Position numbers and translations under genes: made by a program. The notes beneath the pieces were generated by a model. It searched no databases. It was not told the DNA's origin and was given only the letters and a program-made list of their open reading frames with translations. This document shows, piece after piece, positions 44,079-53,953 of a DNA stretch of 64,000 nucleotides. Within the stretch, counting starts at the first letter, position 1. Every line of letters starts with the position of its first letter. The stretch covers positions 350,780 to 414,779 of the forward strand of contig NZ_QHKO01000004.1 in assembly GCF_003260125.1 (NCBI RefSeq), given 5' to 3'. Source of the stretch: Lujinxingia litoralis (GTDB lineage: Bacteria > Myxococcota_A > Bradymonadia > Bradymonadales > Bradymonadaceae).

Positions 44079-46457
44079 TCACTCCCCGGCGAGCTCCTGC
44101 TCCAACATCTGACGCACCTTCACCGCGTCGGCCGCCCCGCCGGTGGCCTTCATCACCTGCCCGATGAAGAAGCCCAGCAGCGTGGTCTTACCCTCGCGAT
44201 AGCGCGTCACATTGTCGGGGTGACGGGCCATCACCTCGGCGATGACCGGCTTCAGCGACTCCGCGTCACTGACCTTCTCCAGGCCCCGCTCCCGGACGAT
44301 CGTCTCCGGGTCGCCCTCGCTGGCGAGCACCGCCGCCAGCACCTCGCGGCTGACCGCGGTGGTGATGCGATCGTCGTCAACCATCTTCACCAGCGTCGCC
44401 ACATCGGTCGGTGACACGCTCAACGAGGCCACCGTCTGCTCCTCGGCCACCAGGGGCAACACCTCGTTGACGATCCAGGGCGCCACCACCTGGGGTCGGT
44501 CGTACGCCTGGAGCGCCGCCTCAAAGAAGCTCGACACGTCGCGATCGCCACTGAGCAGGTCGGCATCGTCCTCACTCAACCCGAGCTCTTCGGCGTAGCG
44601 CACCTGGCAGGCGGCCAGCTGCGGATCGGCCGCCCGGGCCTGATCCCGCTCATAGGAGGCCGGCCGCTTATTCGGGCGATCCTCGCCAGCCGCGCCCTTC
44701 TCTCCCTGGCCCTTGGACGCCTTCACCGCCGCGGGCTTAGGAGCGGCTTTCTTCGACGCTGCGGGCTTGGGAGCCTCCTTCTTCTGCTGCTTGGCCCAGG
44801 AGTCGCGCAGGCCCACAATCCGGTTAAACACCAGCGCGTCATCCTGGGAGCTCTCATCGCGCCAGAAGTAGCCCTGACGCTCAAACTGGTAGCGGACGTC
44901 GGCCGCATCCTCGGCCACGCTCGGCTCCACAAAGCCCCGGGCCACCACCAACGAATCCGGGTTGAGGTACTCCTGAAAATCCACCTCGGCATCGCCGTCG
45001 GGACGCTCCACCGTAAACAGGCGATCGTAGAGGTTAAACGTAGCCGCTTTCGCGTGCGTGGCGCTCACCCAGTGGATCGTCCCACGCACCTTGCGCTCAT
45101 CCGGGGTCGAGCCGCCCCGCGACTCCGGATCGTAGGTGCACAAAAGCTCCTGGAGCTCCCCATCTTCCCCGTAAATCGCCTCGGTGCAGGTGATGTAATA
45201 GCCGTAGCGCAGGCGCACCTCGGCCCCGGGCTTGAGCCGGTACCACTTCTTGGGGGCATCCTCGAGGTAGTCGTCGCGCTCAATGTAGAGCTCCCGGCTA
45301 AAGGGCACCTTGCGCGTGCCTTCCAGGGGCACATCATGCGGGAAGTAATCCGCATCCAGCCAGTCGACCTCCCCCTCGGGGAAGTTGGTGATCGTGACCT
45401 TCACCGGGTCGATCACCGCCATCACCCGCGGCGCCTTCATGTTGAGCTCATCGCGAATCGTATACTCCAGCAACTGAATGTCGACGGTGCTGTTGGCCTT
45501 GGCCACCCCGATCAGCTGACAGAAGTTGCGCAGCGCCTCCGGCGGCACCCCGCGCCGGCGCATTCCGGCGATCGTCGGCATCCGCGGGTCATCCCAGCCC
45601 TCCACCTCTTCATCGCGCACCAGCTGCAGGAGCTTGCGCTTGCTCATCACCGTGTAGCCCAAATTCAGCCGGGCAAACTCGTACTGATGAGGCTCGCTCT
45701 CCACCGGCGAGTTGGCGATCACCCAGTCGTAAAGCTCGCGATTGTTCTCAAACTCCAGGGTGCAGATCGAGTGCGTCACACTCTCAAAGGCATCTTCCAG
45801 CGCGTGGGCGAAGTCGTACATCGGGTAGATGCACCAGGCGTCACCGGTGTTGTGGTGGGTCGCGTGGCGAATCCGGTAGAGCAGCGGATCGCGCATGAGC
45901 ATGTTGGGATTGCTCATGTCGATTTTGGCGCGCAGCACGTGCTCCCCATCGCCAAACTCCCCGGCGCGCATCTTCTCCAGAAGCTCCAGGTTCTCCGCCA
46001 CGCTGCGCTCCCGATAGGGACTGGGCTGGCCGGCCCGGGTCAGCGTGCCGCGCATCTCCCGGATCTCCTCCTGACTCTGGCTGTCGACGTAGGCCTTGCC
46101 CTCTTTGACCAGATGCACCGCGCAGGCGTACATCTTCTCAAAATAATTCGAGGCAAAATAGAGGTGCTCATCCCAGTCGTAGCCCAGCCAGCGCACGTCA
46201 TTCTGGATCGAGGCCACGTACTCCTCATCTTCGGTCAGCGGGTTGGTATCATCAAAGCGCAGATGACACTCACCGCCGTACTTCTGGGCGATACCGAAGT
46301 TGAGCACGATCGATTTGGCGTGACCAATATGCAGGTAGCCGTTGGGCTCCGGCGGAAATCGCGTCACCACCTTCTGTACGCGCCCCGCCTCCAGGTCGGC
46401 GTCGATGATATCGTGGATGAAGTTCGAGGGCGTGGGGGCATCAGAGGAGTTTGTCAT
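44079..46457 (-). CDS. glnS: Glutaminyl-tRNA synthetase fused to a YqeY domain
   Basis: 792 residues. The N-terminal 560 are a complete class I GlnRS that charges tRNA-Gln: HIGH-type PNGYLHIGHAKS, VMSKRKLLQLVRDE (KMSKS-type) and GWDDPRMPTIAGMRRRG. A Lys/Ala/Pro-rich linker follows (KKAAPKPAAVKASKGQGEKG). The last 210 residues are a YqeY/GatB C-terminal-type domain (VRYAELGLSEDDADLLSG to QVMKATGGAADAVKVRQML), which helps tRNA binding in the known GlnRS-YqeY fusions such as that of Deinococcus. The ATG is chosen as the only one giving the canonical start; the ribosome-binding site is weak. Confidence 0.95.
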   Translation of the reverse strand: MTNSSDAPTPSNFIHDIIDADLEAGRVQKVVTRFPPEPNGYLHIGHAKSIVLNFGIAQKYGGECHLRFDDTNPLTEDEEYVASIQNDVRWLGYDWDEHLYFASNYFEKMYACAVHLVKEGKAYVDSQSQEEIREMRGTLTRAGQPSPYRERSVAENLELLEKMRAGEFGDGEHVLRAKIDMSNPNMLMRDPLLYRIRHATHHNTGDAWCIYPMYDFAHALEDAFESVTHSICTLEFENNRELYDWVIANSPVESEPHQYEFARLNLGYTVMSKRKLLQLVRDEEVEGWDDPRMPTIAGMRRRGVPPEALRNFCQLIGVAKANSTVDIQLLEYTIRDELNMKAPRVMAVIDPVKVTITNFPEGEVDWLDADYFPHDVPLEGTRKVPFSRELYIERDDYLEDAPKKWYRLKPGAEVRLRYGYYITCTEAIYGEDGELQELLCTYDPESRGGSTPDERKVRGTIHWVSATHAKAATFNLYDRLFTVERPDGDAEVDFQEYLNPDSLVVARGFVEPSVAEDAADVRYQFERQGYFWRDESSQDDALVFNRIVGLRDSWAKQQKKEAPKPAASKKAAPKPAAVKASKGQGEKGAAGEDRPNKRPASYERDQARAADPQLAACQVRYAEELGLSEDDADLLSGDRDVSSFFEAALQAYDRPQVVAPWIVNEVLPLVAEEQTVASLSVSPTDVATLVKMVDDDRITTAVSREVLAAVLASEGDPETIVRERGLEKVSDAESLKPVIAEVMARHPDNVTRYREGKTTLLGFFIGQVMKATGGAADAVKVRQMLEQELAGE

Positions 46458-46648
46458 CGTCTCAAAGCGTCAATAGGGGGTTGAGTCCGACTCCCGGCCC
46501 GCCCGGGCGCGGGGGCGTCTGTCGAGTAACCTATGCCAAAGATGGCGGCGCGCCAACACCTTCGCCACCTCCGAATGATTTGAAAGCCCGCAGGCGTGCG
46601 TCTATGGTGTGGTTTGCCTCACCAACAGCCACCTGCCGGAGCTCCCCG

Positions 46649-47173
46649 ATGGATCGTAGCCTCTTTCAAACCACCTGGTCCCACGCGCCCGCGCGCGCGG
46701 TGATTCACTGCGTCGGCGGCGCCGCGCTGGCCCTGGGACTGAGCGCGTTGGTGAGTGCCGGCACCTTTGTGTCCATCAGCTTCGCTCTCACCAGCGTCTT
46801 CGGGCTCCTGCTGCTCGACTGGGTGGTCCATCGTCACGGCGAAACCTTTGACCCGGCGGCGGTCTTTGCCAGCTTTCTGGGCGTGAGCCTGCTCGGACGC
46901 TGTCTGCTGAGCGTCTTCTTTATCGACACGATGGCCGGCCCCTTCGCCCACCCGCAGGTCCTCTGGACCCTGCCCAACATGCTGGCCAACGCCGCGTTCG
47001 GGCTCTTTATCGCGGTTTTAGCCGGAGCCCTGGTCGGGCTGACCTACCGCACGGCGCTGGGCACCCTGCGGGAGAGCACGCTCAAGCGCGGTCTGCGCGC
47101 GGCGGCGCTGGTGCTTCCGGGTCTTTTCTTTCTGAACCTCCTGGAGCGCGTCTTCCACAGCATGAGCTTCTAG
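46649..47173 (+). CDS. Polytopic membrane protein of unknown function
   Basis: 174 residues with five predicted membrane helices (for example CVGGAALALGLSALVSAGTF, FVSISFALTSVFGLLLLDWVV and AALVLPGLFFLNLLERVF). A conserved-looking WVVHRHGETFDP lies between helices. No family is recognised. GGAG seven bases before the ATG at 46649 fixes the start. The next gene begins 22 bases after it on the same strand, suggesting an operon with the DUF362 protein. Confidence 0.75.
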   Translation: MDRSLFQTTWSHAPARAVIHCVGGAALALGLSALVSAGTFVSISFALTSVFGLLLLDWVVHRHGETFDPAAVFASFLGVSLLGRCLLSVFFIDTMAGPFAHPQVLWTLPNMLANAAFGLFIAVLAGALVGLTYRTALGTLRESTLKRGLRAAALVLPGLFFLNLLERVFHSMSF

Positions 47174-47195
47174 CGCTCCCCCGCCAGGCTCCCCC

Positions 47196-48203
47196 ATGGA
47201 TCGCCGCCGATTCTTAAAGCACCTGGCCGCCACGGCAGCACTCGGCATCACCGGCGCCTGGGGATGCGCGGCCTCCCCCGGCCTCTCGCACCTGAAGGCG
47301 CTGGCGCCGGGCTCTTCCCCCCCGGAGCCGCGCGTGCCCGCCCCCGCCACGGTGGTGCTGGTCACCGACACCGATCGCGGCCGCGCCCTGCGGCGCCTCT
47401 TGCACACCCTGGAGTTCAGCGGCCACGAGCACAGCATCTTCGTCCAGCCCACCCTCCACGATGCGACCCCCTCGCCACGCTCCACCCACACCGCCCTGCT
47501 CGCCAGCCTGGCGCGCCACTGTCGCAGCCAGGCCTGCGACAGCCTCCACGTGGGCACGCGCCATCTCTCCCGGCCCACCGCGCCCCTCTTTCGCGCCAAA
47601 CAGCTCCCCACCATGGCCCACGAGCTCGGTTTTGACCTGCTAGCCCTCGATGAGCTTCCCTCCCATCACTGGCGCATCATCTCCCCCGAGCCCGCGCCCT
47701 GGCAGCAGGGATTTGCCCTGCCGCGTCAGGTCACCGATGCGCACACCTACATCCAGCTCGCCACGCTCCTGGCCTCCCCAAGCGCCCCCGGGCTCCACGC
47801 CGCACTCAGCGGAGCCTGCGGCCTGCTGCCCACCCGCCACCCCGGCACCGATCATCACCTGCTCAACGAACTCGCCGCCTGCGAAGACCCCGGCCCACGT
47901 ATGCTCGCGGTGGTCCACGCTCGCCAGCCCGATCTGATCATCCTCGATGCCTTCGAGATCGCCCCCGATGAGCATCGCACCGAACACTGCGGGGTCATGC
48001 TCGCCAGCACCAACCCGGTGGCCATCGACGCGGTGGGCCTCGCGCTGCTGAGGCGCCATCAACCGCCCCCGGAGCTGGCCCGGGGCCCGGTCCACGAGTT
48101 CCCGCTGCTGGCCCACGCTTCGGAATTCCCCCGCATTGAGCTGAGCACCGACGCGCGCGACCGCCCGCTGGCCGACGCGCTACAGGCTCTGCTCAGGACC
48201 TGA
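47196..48203 (+). CDS. Tat-exported DUF362 protein
   Basis: 335 residues with a twin-arginine signal (MDRRRFLKHLAATAALGITG) ending near a lipobox-like GCAA. The C-terminal part carries the DUF362 signature IILDAFEIAPDEHRTEHCG followed by LASTNPVAIDAVGLALLRRH. Tat export suggests a cofactor or a pre-folded state. DUF362 proteins often occur with iron-sulfur proteins, but the Cys motifs for a ferredoxin are absent here. Function unknown. It overlaps the convergent gene by 24 bases. Confidence 0.82.
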   Translation: MDRRRFLKHLAATAALGITGAWGCAASPGLSHLKALAPGSSPPEPRVPAPATVVLVTDTDRGRALRRLLHTLEFSGHEHSIFVQPTLHDATPSPRSTHTALLASLARHCRSQACDSLHVGTRHLSRPTAPLFRAKQLPTMAHELGFDLLALDELPSHHWRIISPEPAPWQQGFALPRQVTDAHTYIQLATLLASPSAPGLHAALSGACGLLPTRHPGTDHHLLNELAACEDPGPRMLAVVHARQPDLIILDAFEIAPDEHRTEHCGVMLASTNPVAIDAVGLALLRRHQPPPELARGPVHEFPLLAHASEFPRIELSTDARDRPLADALQALLRT

Positions 48204-48509
48204 AGCCTCGCGCTCCGCCCGGGCCTTAGCTTCCTCCTCCCGCACACCGGAGCGCGCACGCCTCAGCACCGTGAAGAGTGCGGCCAGTACCACCACCGCC
48301 AGCACCTTCGCGCCCCACTCCACGGCCACCGACTCCAGCCCCCGGGCCACGGTCAGCCCCACATAGAGCACCCCGAAACTCACCAGAACCGCCCCGATCT
48401 CCAGCACCCTGAAGATCATCCGACGCTGCCTCGCATCCATCTCACTCACGTCCACTCCAACTCCTCGCTCAACTCGCCTGGCAGACCCTCCCGTCTTCGG
48501 TACACTCAC
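48180..48509 (-). CDS. Small two-helix membrane protein
   Basis: 109 residues: a charged N-terminus, two membrane helices (FRVLEIGAVLVSFGVLYVGL and AKVLAVVVLAALFTVL) and a charged helix at the end (EEEAKARAEREA). No family is recognised. Its 3' end overlaps the convergent DUF362 gene by 24 bases. The start is uncertain; an internal ATG after about 23 residues (MDARQRR) is also plausible. Confidence 0.6.
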   Translation of the reverse strand: MSVPKTGGSARRVERGVGVDVSEMDARQRRMIFRVLEIGAVLVSFGVLYVGLTVARGLESVAVEWGAKVLAVVVLAALFTVLRRARSGVREEEAKARAEREASGPEQSL

Positions 48510-48541
48510 CGGCTCCGAGGTCTACCCTGAGAAGAGATCGC

Positions 48542-49969
48542 ATGAGCTGCCCCAACCCACAACCTTTTGGGCGTCCTCACCGCCGCCAATCCCCGGCCGG
48601 CCCGGGCGCTCCGCTTCCCCGGCGCCTGCTCACCCTCCTCACGCTCGCCAGCATCCTGGCCGCCTGCCACCTGGTGGAGCCGCCGGCCCCGGACGACTCC
48701 CCGGCTCCGGCGACCACCCGGCTCTCCCTGACCCACGAGCTGGACCGCCTCCACGCCCAGAACCTCCCGGCCCTCTTCGACGCCATCGGCCAGAGCTCCG
48801 ATCCGCCGCACGATCTGCGCATCCTCCAGGCCCGCGACGAGGCCGCCGCCGGGCTCTCGCCACGGCTGAGCTCCCTGCTCGGCGCGGTCATCTCTCGCTT
48901 TGATGGCCCCCACGTCACCGCCGACGCCCCCTGGCTCCACGACTTCATCCACGACTGGAACGCAGAAATGGCCGCGCTCCACCAGCCCTACCGCCTGGTG
49001 CACGGGCTGCGCGAGCACCACGGCCTCTACAGCTTCGCCCCACAGTTCTACCGCATCGTCGGCGTCCAGGAAGTCCGTATCGAGGGGCAACCCTACCCGG
49101 TCGAATGGCTCCAACGCCTCGACTCCAGCAGCCGGGCCACCCCGGCCAGCTTCTTTGACCATGCCCACCCCGGGGCCCGCGTCTTTGTCGATCGCGCGCT
49201 CCACACGATCTGGAACCACCTGGGACCGGCCCTGCTCGCCACGAGCTCCGAACACTCCCCGGCGGCCCGCCAGGCGCTGCGCGACGAGCTCCACGCCTTC
49301 CTGGGAGCCGACCTCGACGCGCTCCTAAAGGGCATCACCACCTACCAGAGCATGACCCGCCACCGCGCCGACCTCGACCGCCTCGCCAGGCGCTGCGGCC
49401 TCCCCACGCCGCTCCCTCCCCTCTCGCCAGCCGGCTATCCGGCGTCCACGCTTCACCGCCTCCAGGAGCGCCTGGCCCCCTGCCCCGGGCTCCCCGACGA
49501 TGCCTTCACGCGCCTTAAACGCCTTAACCACGCGCTCCAACACGATCCCCACCTCCAGCGCGCGCTCCAACGCCTCCTCCAGGGCCTCCTCTCCCAGCAG
49601 GCCCGCGCCGCCGCGACCCAGGCGCACCTCCACGCCCGCTACACCGCCACCGGCCAGCGCTGCCAGGCCCCGGGCTGCGACGCCCTCCGCGCCGACCAGG
49701 CCGCCGAGGTCGGCGCCTACCTCGTCGCCACCACCTCCGGAGCGCTGCCCCTGACCATGCTCTGGATGCTCTTAGAAGATCACCGCTACGCCAGCGCCGC
49801 GGCCGCCTCCCACTGGTTGCGCGCCCTGCGCGACGCCGACATCACCCTGAATGCCCCCCGGCCCACCCGGCTACGCGCGCTGGCCACCGCACACCTGGGG
49901 CCCCTCCCCCCGATCACCGCCGGCTCACCACCCGCGCTCCGGGAGCTCCCCCCGCCGCGCCCCCGCTAA
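48542..49969 (+). CDS. Lipoprotein of unknown function
   Basis: 475 residues. A basic N-terminus and hydrophobic stretch end in LASILAAC, a good lipobox with the Cys at about residue 42. The mature protein is mostly alpha-helical, rich in His, Leu and Arg, with a few Cys pairs (RRCGLPTP, RCQAPGCDAL). I recognise no family or active site. GAGAAGAG precedes the ATG. It is the divergent neighbour of the small two-helix membrane protein. Confidence 0.7.
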   Translation: MSCPNPQPFGRPHRRQSPAGPGAPLPRRLLTLLTLASILAACHLVEPPAPDDSPAPATTRLSLTHELDRLHAQNLPALFDAIGQSSDPPHDLRILQARDEAAAGLSPRLSSLLGAVISRFDGPHVTADAPWLHDFIHDWNAEMAALHQPYRLVHGLREHHGLYSFAPQFYRIVGVQEVRIEGQPYPVEWLQRLDSSSRATPASFFDHAHPGARVFVDRALHTIWNHLGPALLATSSEHSPAARQALRDELHAFLGADLDALLKGITTYQSMTRHRADLDRLARRCGLPTPLPPLSPAGYPASTLHRLQERLAPCPGLPDDAFTRLKRLNHALQHDPHLQRALQRLLQGLLSQQARAAATQAHLHARYTATGQRCQAPGCDALRADQAAEVGAYLVATTSGALPLTMLWMLLEDHRYASAAAASHWLRALRDADITLNAPRPTRLRALATAHLGPLPPITAGSPPALRELPPPRPR

Positions 49970-49986
49970 GCCCTCACCGCGTCCCC

Positions 49987-50490
49987 TTACTCCGCAACCA
50001 ACCCGCGCTCCGCGACCATCTCCCGGGCGATGCGCGCGGCCTCTTCGTACGACGACTTGATGTTTTCGGAGAGCTTGCCCTCCATCTTCTTGCCCACCAG
50101 CGGAATGCGGATCGAAATCTCCCCTTCAATCGTGCGCACGCAGCCCGTCCCCTCGCTCTGCACCCGGGTCACGCCCTGCGCCTCCACCCGATCGGCCAGC
50201 ACCGCCGGCTTCACCTTCCAGGCCAGCTCGCCACGCTGGCGATCCAGCGCGTTGGCCTGCTCAAACTCAAAGCTCTCGGTCCCCAGAGCCTTGGCCATCA
50301 TCGCCGGCATCTCTTTGAGCGACACGCAACGCAGCAGCTTATGCTCCACCGCCCCCTCGGTGGAACTCTGCAGCACCTCGCGGCGCACGCCGGTGGCCTC
50401 CTCCAGGCGACGGTCAAACTCCGGATCGTCAAAAATATCCCAGAGTTGCTCGGCAGGGCACTCAAAGCGGTGGGTCATCGTAAACTTCAT
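49987..50490 (-). CDS. DUF2505 (SRPBCC-like) protein
   Basis: 167 residues matching DUF2505, a START/SRPBCC-like fold that binds lipids or other small hydrophobic molecules. MKFTMTHRFECPAEQLWDIF and DPEFDRRLEEATG at the start, then PLVGKKMEGKLSENIKSSYE at the end, are typical. It is cytoplasmic and its ligand is unknown. GAGAG precedes the ATG. It lies 112 bases past the hybrid-kinase stop on the same strand, close enough to be co-transcribed, but no functional link is visible. Confidence 0.85.
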   Translation of the reverse strand: MKFTMTHRFECPAEQLWDIFDDPEFDRRLEEATGVRREVLQSSTEGAVEHKLLRCVSLKEMPAMMAKALGTESFEFEQANALDRQRGELAWKVKPAVLADRVEAQGVTRVQSEGTGCVRTIEGEISIRIPLVGKKMEGKLSENIKSSYEEAARIAREMVAERGLVAE

Positions 50491-50602
50491 CGCACTCTCA
50501 TCTCATGTCGGTTGAACATCGCATGGCAAAGCTCGCCATAAGGCCACAGACAAGCCATATACCCTGACCCGGGGGCTCTTGCACAGCCATCGGCGAGGCC
50601 CA

Positions 50603-53600
50603 TCAGGCCGGCGGACTGCTCGGCGGCGCGCTTCCCCCGGCACCGGTCCCCCGCGCGGCCTCCGACTCCGAGGACGTCTCCAGGAGCTCATCCTCCAAAA
50701 CCTCCACCAGCCGGCCGGTGGCCTTGACCAGGCGCTCATAGCGGGGCGGCGCCTGCTCCAGCGCGGCGTCTTTGCCCATCATCTCCAACTGCTCGGCCAG
50801 CTGGCTGACCGGACGCGCCCCAAAGATCAGCGCGCTCCCTTTGATGGTGTGGGCCAGGCGACGCACCTCCCGGGCGTCTTTATGCGCGATGGCAGCCTGC
50901 AAATCGCGCAGCCAGTGGCTCGACTCCTCGACAAAAACGCTGGCCAGCTCGCGCAACAGCGTCTCATCATCGCCGGTCGAGGTGTGGGCAATCTCGGGAT
51001 CCCAGATCCCATTACTCGGGGTGTCCATGGTGTCCTCCTCGGGTTCGCTGCCGCCCTTGGGCGGCGTCTCGTCACTCTCCGGGGTTGCTTCCTTCGCCGC
51101 GCCCTCGCCACGAGGCTCCGGCGCCGCACCTTCCTCCCGGGCCTCCCCGGGCGACTCGCCAGACGGGGGCGACTCGCCCTCCTCCACCGGACGCCACTTA
51201 CTGATAACCCGCATCAACTCCTCGGGCTGAATCGGCTTGGCCAGGTAATCATCCATGCCCGCGCGTAACATGCGCTCGCGGTCCCCTTTCATCGCGTGGG
51301 CCGTCAGAGCCACAATCGGCAGCGGGCGCTCGCGGGGGCCCTCGCGCTCCAGCTCACGAATCGCCCGAGTCGCTTCAAAGCCATCCATCCGCGGCATCTG
51401 AATGTCCATCAACACCAGGTCAAATCGCTGCGGGTCGGCGCCAAAGATCTCCACGGCCTCCTGCCCGTCGCGGGCGAGCTCCACGCGGTGTTCCCCACGC
51501 GCCAGCAGCCCCCGGGCCACCTTCTGGTTGACCGGACTGTCTTCGACCAGCAGCACGCAGATGCCCTCTTCCTCGCCACTCCCCTCCAGCAGCGCGCCGG
51601 ACTCGGTGGCGCGATGCCCCTCGACCACACAATCGCTGAGCGCATCGTAAAGATCCGAGGGCTTGACCGGCTTGGAAAGCCACACGCACAGACGCTCGCC
51701 ATAATCGGTGGAGAACGCATCAAACTCACTGCTGGAGACCGCCCCCACCGACGACATCAGCATGACCGCCGGCAACTTTTGTTTTTGGGAATCCCGCTGC
51801 TCAAACACCTCGCGCGCCAGCTCCAGCCCGGGCTCTCCGGGCATGATCGCGTCGATCAACACCACATCAAAGGGCTCCTCCTGCCCGGCCAGAATCTCAC
51901 GGGCCGACGCCACATCCGCGGCCACCTCCACCTCCATCTTCCAGATCGTCAGCACCACCCGCAGCAGCCGGCGATTGACCGGGTTATCATCGACCACCAA
52001 CGCCCGGCGGCTGGCCAGCTGATGCTCCTGCTCCTCACGCCAGCGCTGACTCAGCTCCAGAAGCACCGTAAAGGTCACCTCGGTGCCCTCGCCCTCCTCA
52101 CTCTCCAGCTCGATATGGCCACCCATCAGATCCACCAGTTGGGCCGAAATCGAGAGCCCCAGCCCCGTGCCCTCATGCTGACGCCGGGACGAGGAGTCCA
52201 CCTGGCGAAAGGCCTCAAAGATCCGAGCCTGCTCTTTCTTCGGAATCCCCACCCCGGTGTCGCGCACCACCATCGTGATCTCCACCTCCTCGTCTCCCTG
52301 CAGCTCAAAGCCCATCTCAATTTCCACCTGCCCGGTGTCGGTGAACTTGATGGCGTTGCCCACCAGGTTGATCAGCACCTGGCGCAGACGATCCGGATCG
52401 CCGATGACCGCAAAGGGGAAGTCGGCCTCAATGCTGTACACAAGCTCCAGCCCCTTCTGGGAGGCCCGCGTCGCCAGCACCTGCAGGGTCTCGGCCACCG
52501 TGTCGATGGGACGAAACTCGCGATGATCGAGCTCCAGCTGCCCGGCCTCAATCTTGGAAAAGTCCAGAATGTCGTTGAGCAGCGCCAGCAGCCCCCGCGC
52601 CGAACGATCGAGCAGGGTGAGGTACTCGTGCTGCTTGCCGTTGAGCTGCGTCTCCTGGAGGAGCTCCGCCATGCCGATCACGCCGTTCATCGGGGTGCGA
52701 ATCTCGTGGCTCATATTAGCCAGAAAGCTGCTCTTGGCCCGGGTCGCCTCCACGGCCTCCTGACGGGCGCGGGCCATCTCAATGGCAATGGTGCGCAGCT
52801 TCTCGCGGTGCTCTCTCAGCGAGGCGGTGCGCTCATCGACCAGACGCTCCACCCGACGGGTACGCCCCACGGTGGTGTTGACGTAGAGCACGCCGATCAG
52901 GGTCACCAACAAACCGCTGATCAAAAAGACTGTGGTGCTCCGATCGACCCGCTCGCTCACATAGGCCTCGGTCGGACGCGCCACCAGCGCCCAGCTCGGT
53001 CCGGGCAGGTTGAGCGGGCGATGAAAGACCAACCCCTGCTCCGCCGCCGAGCGCCCCCGCCAGACCTCCGACTCCGCATCGCTCTGCCCCTCGGGTGTCG
53101 ACGCTTCCTCCCCGGCGCCTGACCAGGCATACACCGTCCGGGGCTCCCCGGGATCGCTCTCATCGACCAGCTCAAACTCAATGTCGATGGCCGGACGCAC
53201 CTGCATCGCCTCGGCGATGACCTCCTGCATATGCAAGACCCCGATCAACCACCCCGCAAAATGCTCCTCCGGGGTGCCCTCCTCCCGCGAGACGGCCGCC
53301 ACAAAGCCGTAAAGTACCGAAGACTCACTGGACCCGGGCAAATCGATGGGCCCGGTCATCACCACCTCGCCAGTCTCCCGGGCCTGCCTCAGGGCGTTGG
53401 CCACCCGCGGGATCGCCAGCCAGTTAAAGCCGGGCTTCGCCGAAATTTTGGCCTGCCACACATGCAAGGTCGGCGCGTAATCGGGCCGCGGGCGCGCGGC
53501 CATCAGCTCCACATTCTGTCCGGGCTCGACGATCTCGTAATCCTCTCCCAGCTCCCGGCTGGCGCTGGCCTCAAACGCCGAACGCGCCGATTCGCTGACG

Positions 53601-53953
53601 TAGGGCACCCAGGCCAGCAACGCGATCTGACTGCGGCCCTCCAGATAGGTCTCCACAAAGGTGCGAAACTCATCGGCCTCCACCACATCAGAGCCCCGGT
53701 AAAACGCCAGCATCGCCAGCATGTTGAGACGCTTCTCCAGCAGGCGTCGCTCCACGCTGCTGGCGTAGAGCTGCGCGTCGCGCTGGAACTGCCCGCGGAC
53801 GTGGTCGGCCTCCCGCTGCCGCAACCACCACCACCCGCCCAGACTGGCCGCCACCCCGACCACCAGCACCAGCACCACCAGCCAGCGCCCGGTGCCCCGG
53901 CGGCGCGGCTGCTCGCCGGCGCTTTCGGAGTCTTCAAAGTTGAAGAATTTCAC
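50603..53953 (-). CDS. CHASE-domain hybrid histidine kinase with two receivers and HPt
   Basis: A 1,116-residue BarA/ArcB-like phosphorelay kinase. Order: membrane helix (residues about 24-45); periplasmic CHASE-type sensor (about 70-320, VPYVSESARSAFEASASREL and IPRVANALRQARETGEVVMT are typical); second helix (about 343-362); HisKA with FLANMSHEIRTPMNGV; HATPase with NLVGNAIKFTDTG, DTGVGI and GTGLGLSIS; receiver 1 (ALVVDDNPVNRR, phospho-Asp in LIDAIMPG); receiver 2 (LLVEDSPVNQK, phospho-Asp in LMDIQMPRMDG); a Glu/Pro/Gly-rich linker; and HPt with RLAHTIKGSALIFG (His at about 1035). All phosphotransfer residues are present. Its ATG overlaps by four bases the stop of a REC-glutamate dehydrogenase gene, so the kinase most likely signals to that protein. 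Confidence 0.95.
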   Translation of the reverse strand: MKFFNFEDSESAGEQPRRRGTGRWLVVLVLVVGVAASLGGWWWLRQREADHVRGQFQRDAQLYASSVERRLLEKRLNMLAMLAFYRGSDVVEADEFRTFVETYLEGRSQIALLAWVPYVSESARSAFEASASRELGEDYEIVEPGQNVELMAARPRPDYAPTLHVWQAKISAKPGFNWLAIPRVANALRQARETGEVVMTGPIDLPGSSESSVLYGFVAAVSREEGTPEEHFAGWLIGVLHMQEVIAEAMQVRPAIDIEFELVDESDPGEPRTVYAWSGAGEEASTPEGQSDAESEVWRGRSAAEQGLVFHRPLNLPGPSWALVARPTEAYVSERVDRSTTVFLISGLLVTLIGVLYVNTTVGRTRRVERLVDERTASLREHREKLRTIAIEMARARQEAVEATRAKSSFLANMSHEIRTPMNGVIGMAELLQETQLNGKQHEYLTLLDRSARGLLALLNDILDFSKIEAGQLELDHREFRPIDTVAETLQVLATRASQKGLELVYSIEADFPFAVIGDPDRLRQVLINLVGNAIKFTDTGQVEIEMGFELQGDEEVEITMVVRDTGVGIPKKEQARIFEAFRQVDSSSRRQHEGTGLGLSISAQLVDLMGGHIELESEEGEGTEVTFTVLLELSQRWREEQEHQLASRRALVVDDNPVNRRLLRVVLTIWKMEVEVAADVASAREILAGQEEPFDVVLIDAIMPGEPGLELAREVFEQRDSQKQKLPAVMLMSSVGAVSSSEFDAFSTDYGERLCVWLSKPVKPSDLYDALSDCVVEGHRATESGALLEGSGEEEGICVLLVEDSPVNQKVARGLLARGEHRVELARDGQEAVEIFGADPQRFDLVLMDIQMPRMDGFEATRAIRELEREGPRERPLPIVALTAHAMKGDRERMLRAGMDDYLAKPIQPEELMRVISKWRPVEEGESPPSGESPGEAREEGAAPEPRGEGAAKEATPESDETPPKGGSEPEEDTMDTPSNGIWDPEIAHTSTGDDETLLRELASVFVEESSHWLRDLQAAIAHKDAREVRRLAHTIKGSALIFGARPVSQLAEQLEMMGKDAALEQAPPRYERLVKATGRLVEVLEDELLETSSESEAARGTGAGGSAPPSSPPA

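Noticed and set aside
43680..44414. A 244-codon plus-strand frame overlapping the small gene at 43712 and the end of glnS
   Set aside because: It runs into glnS on the opposite strand, lacks a ribosome-binding site and has shadow-like composition.
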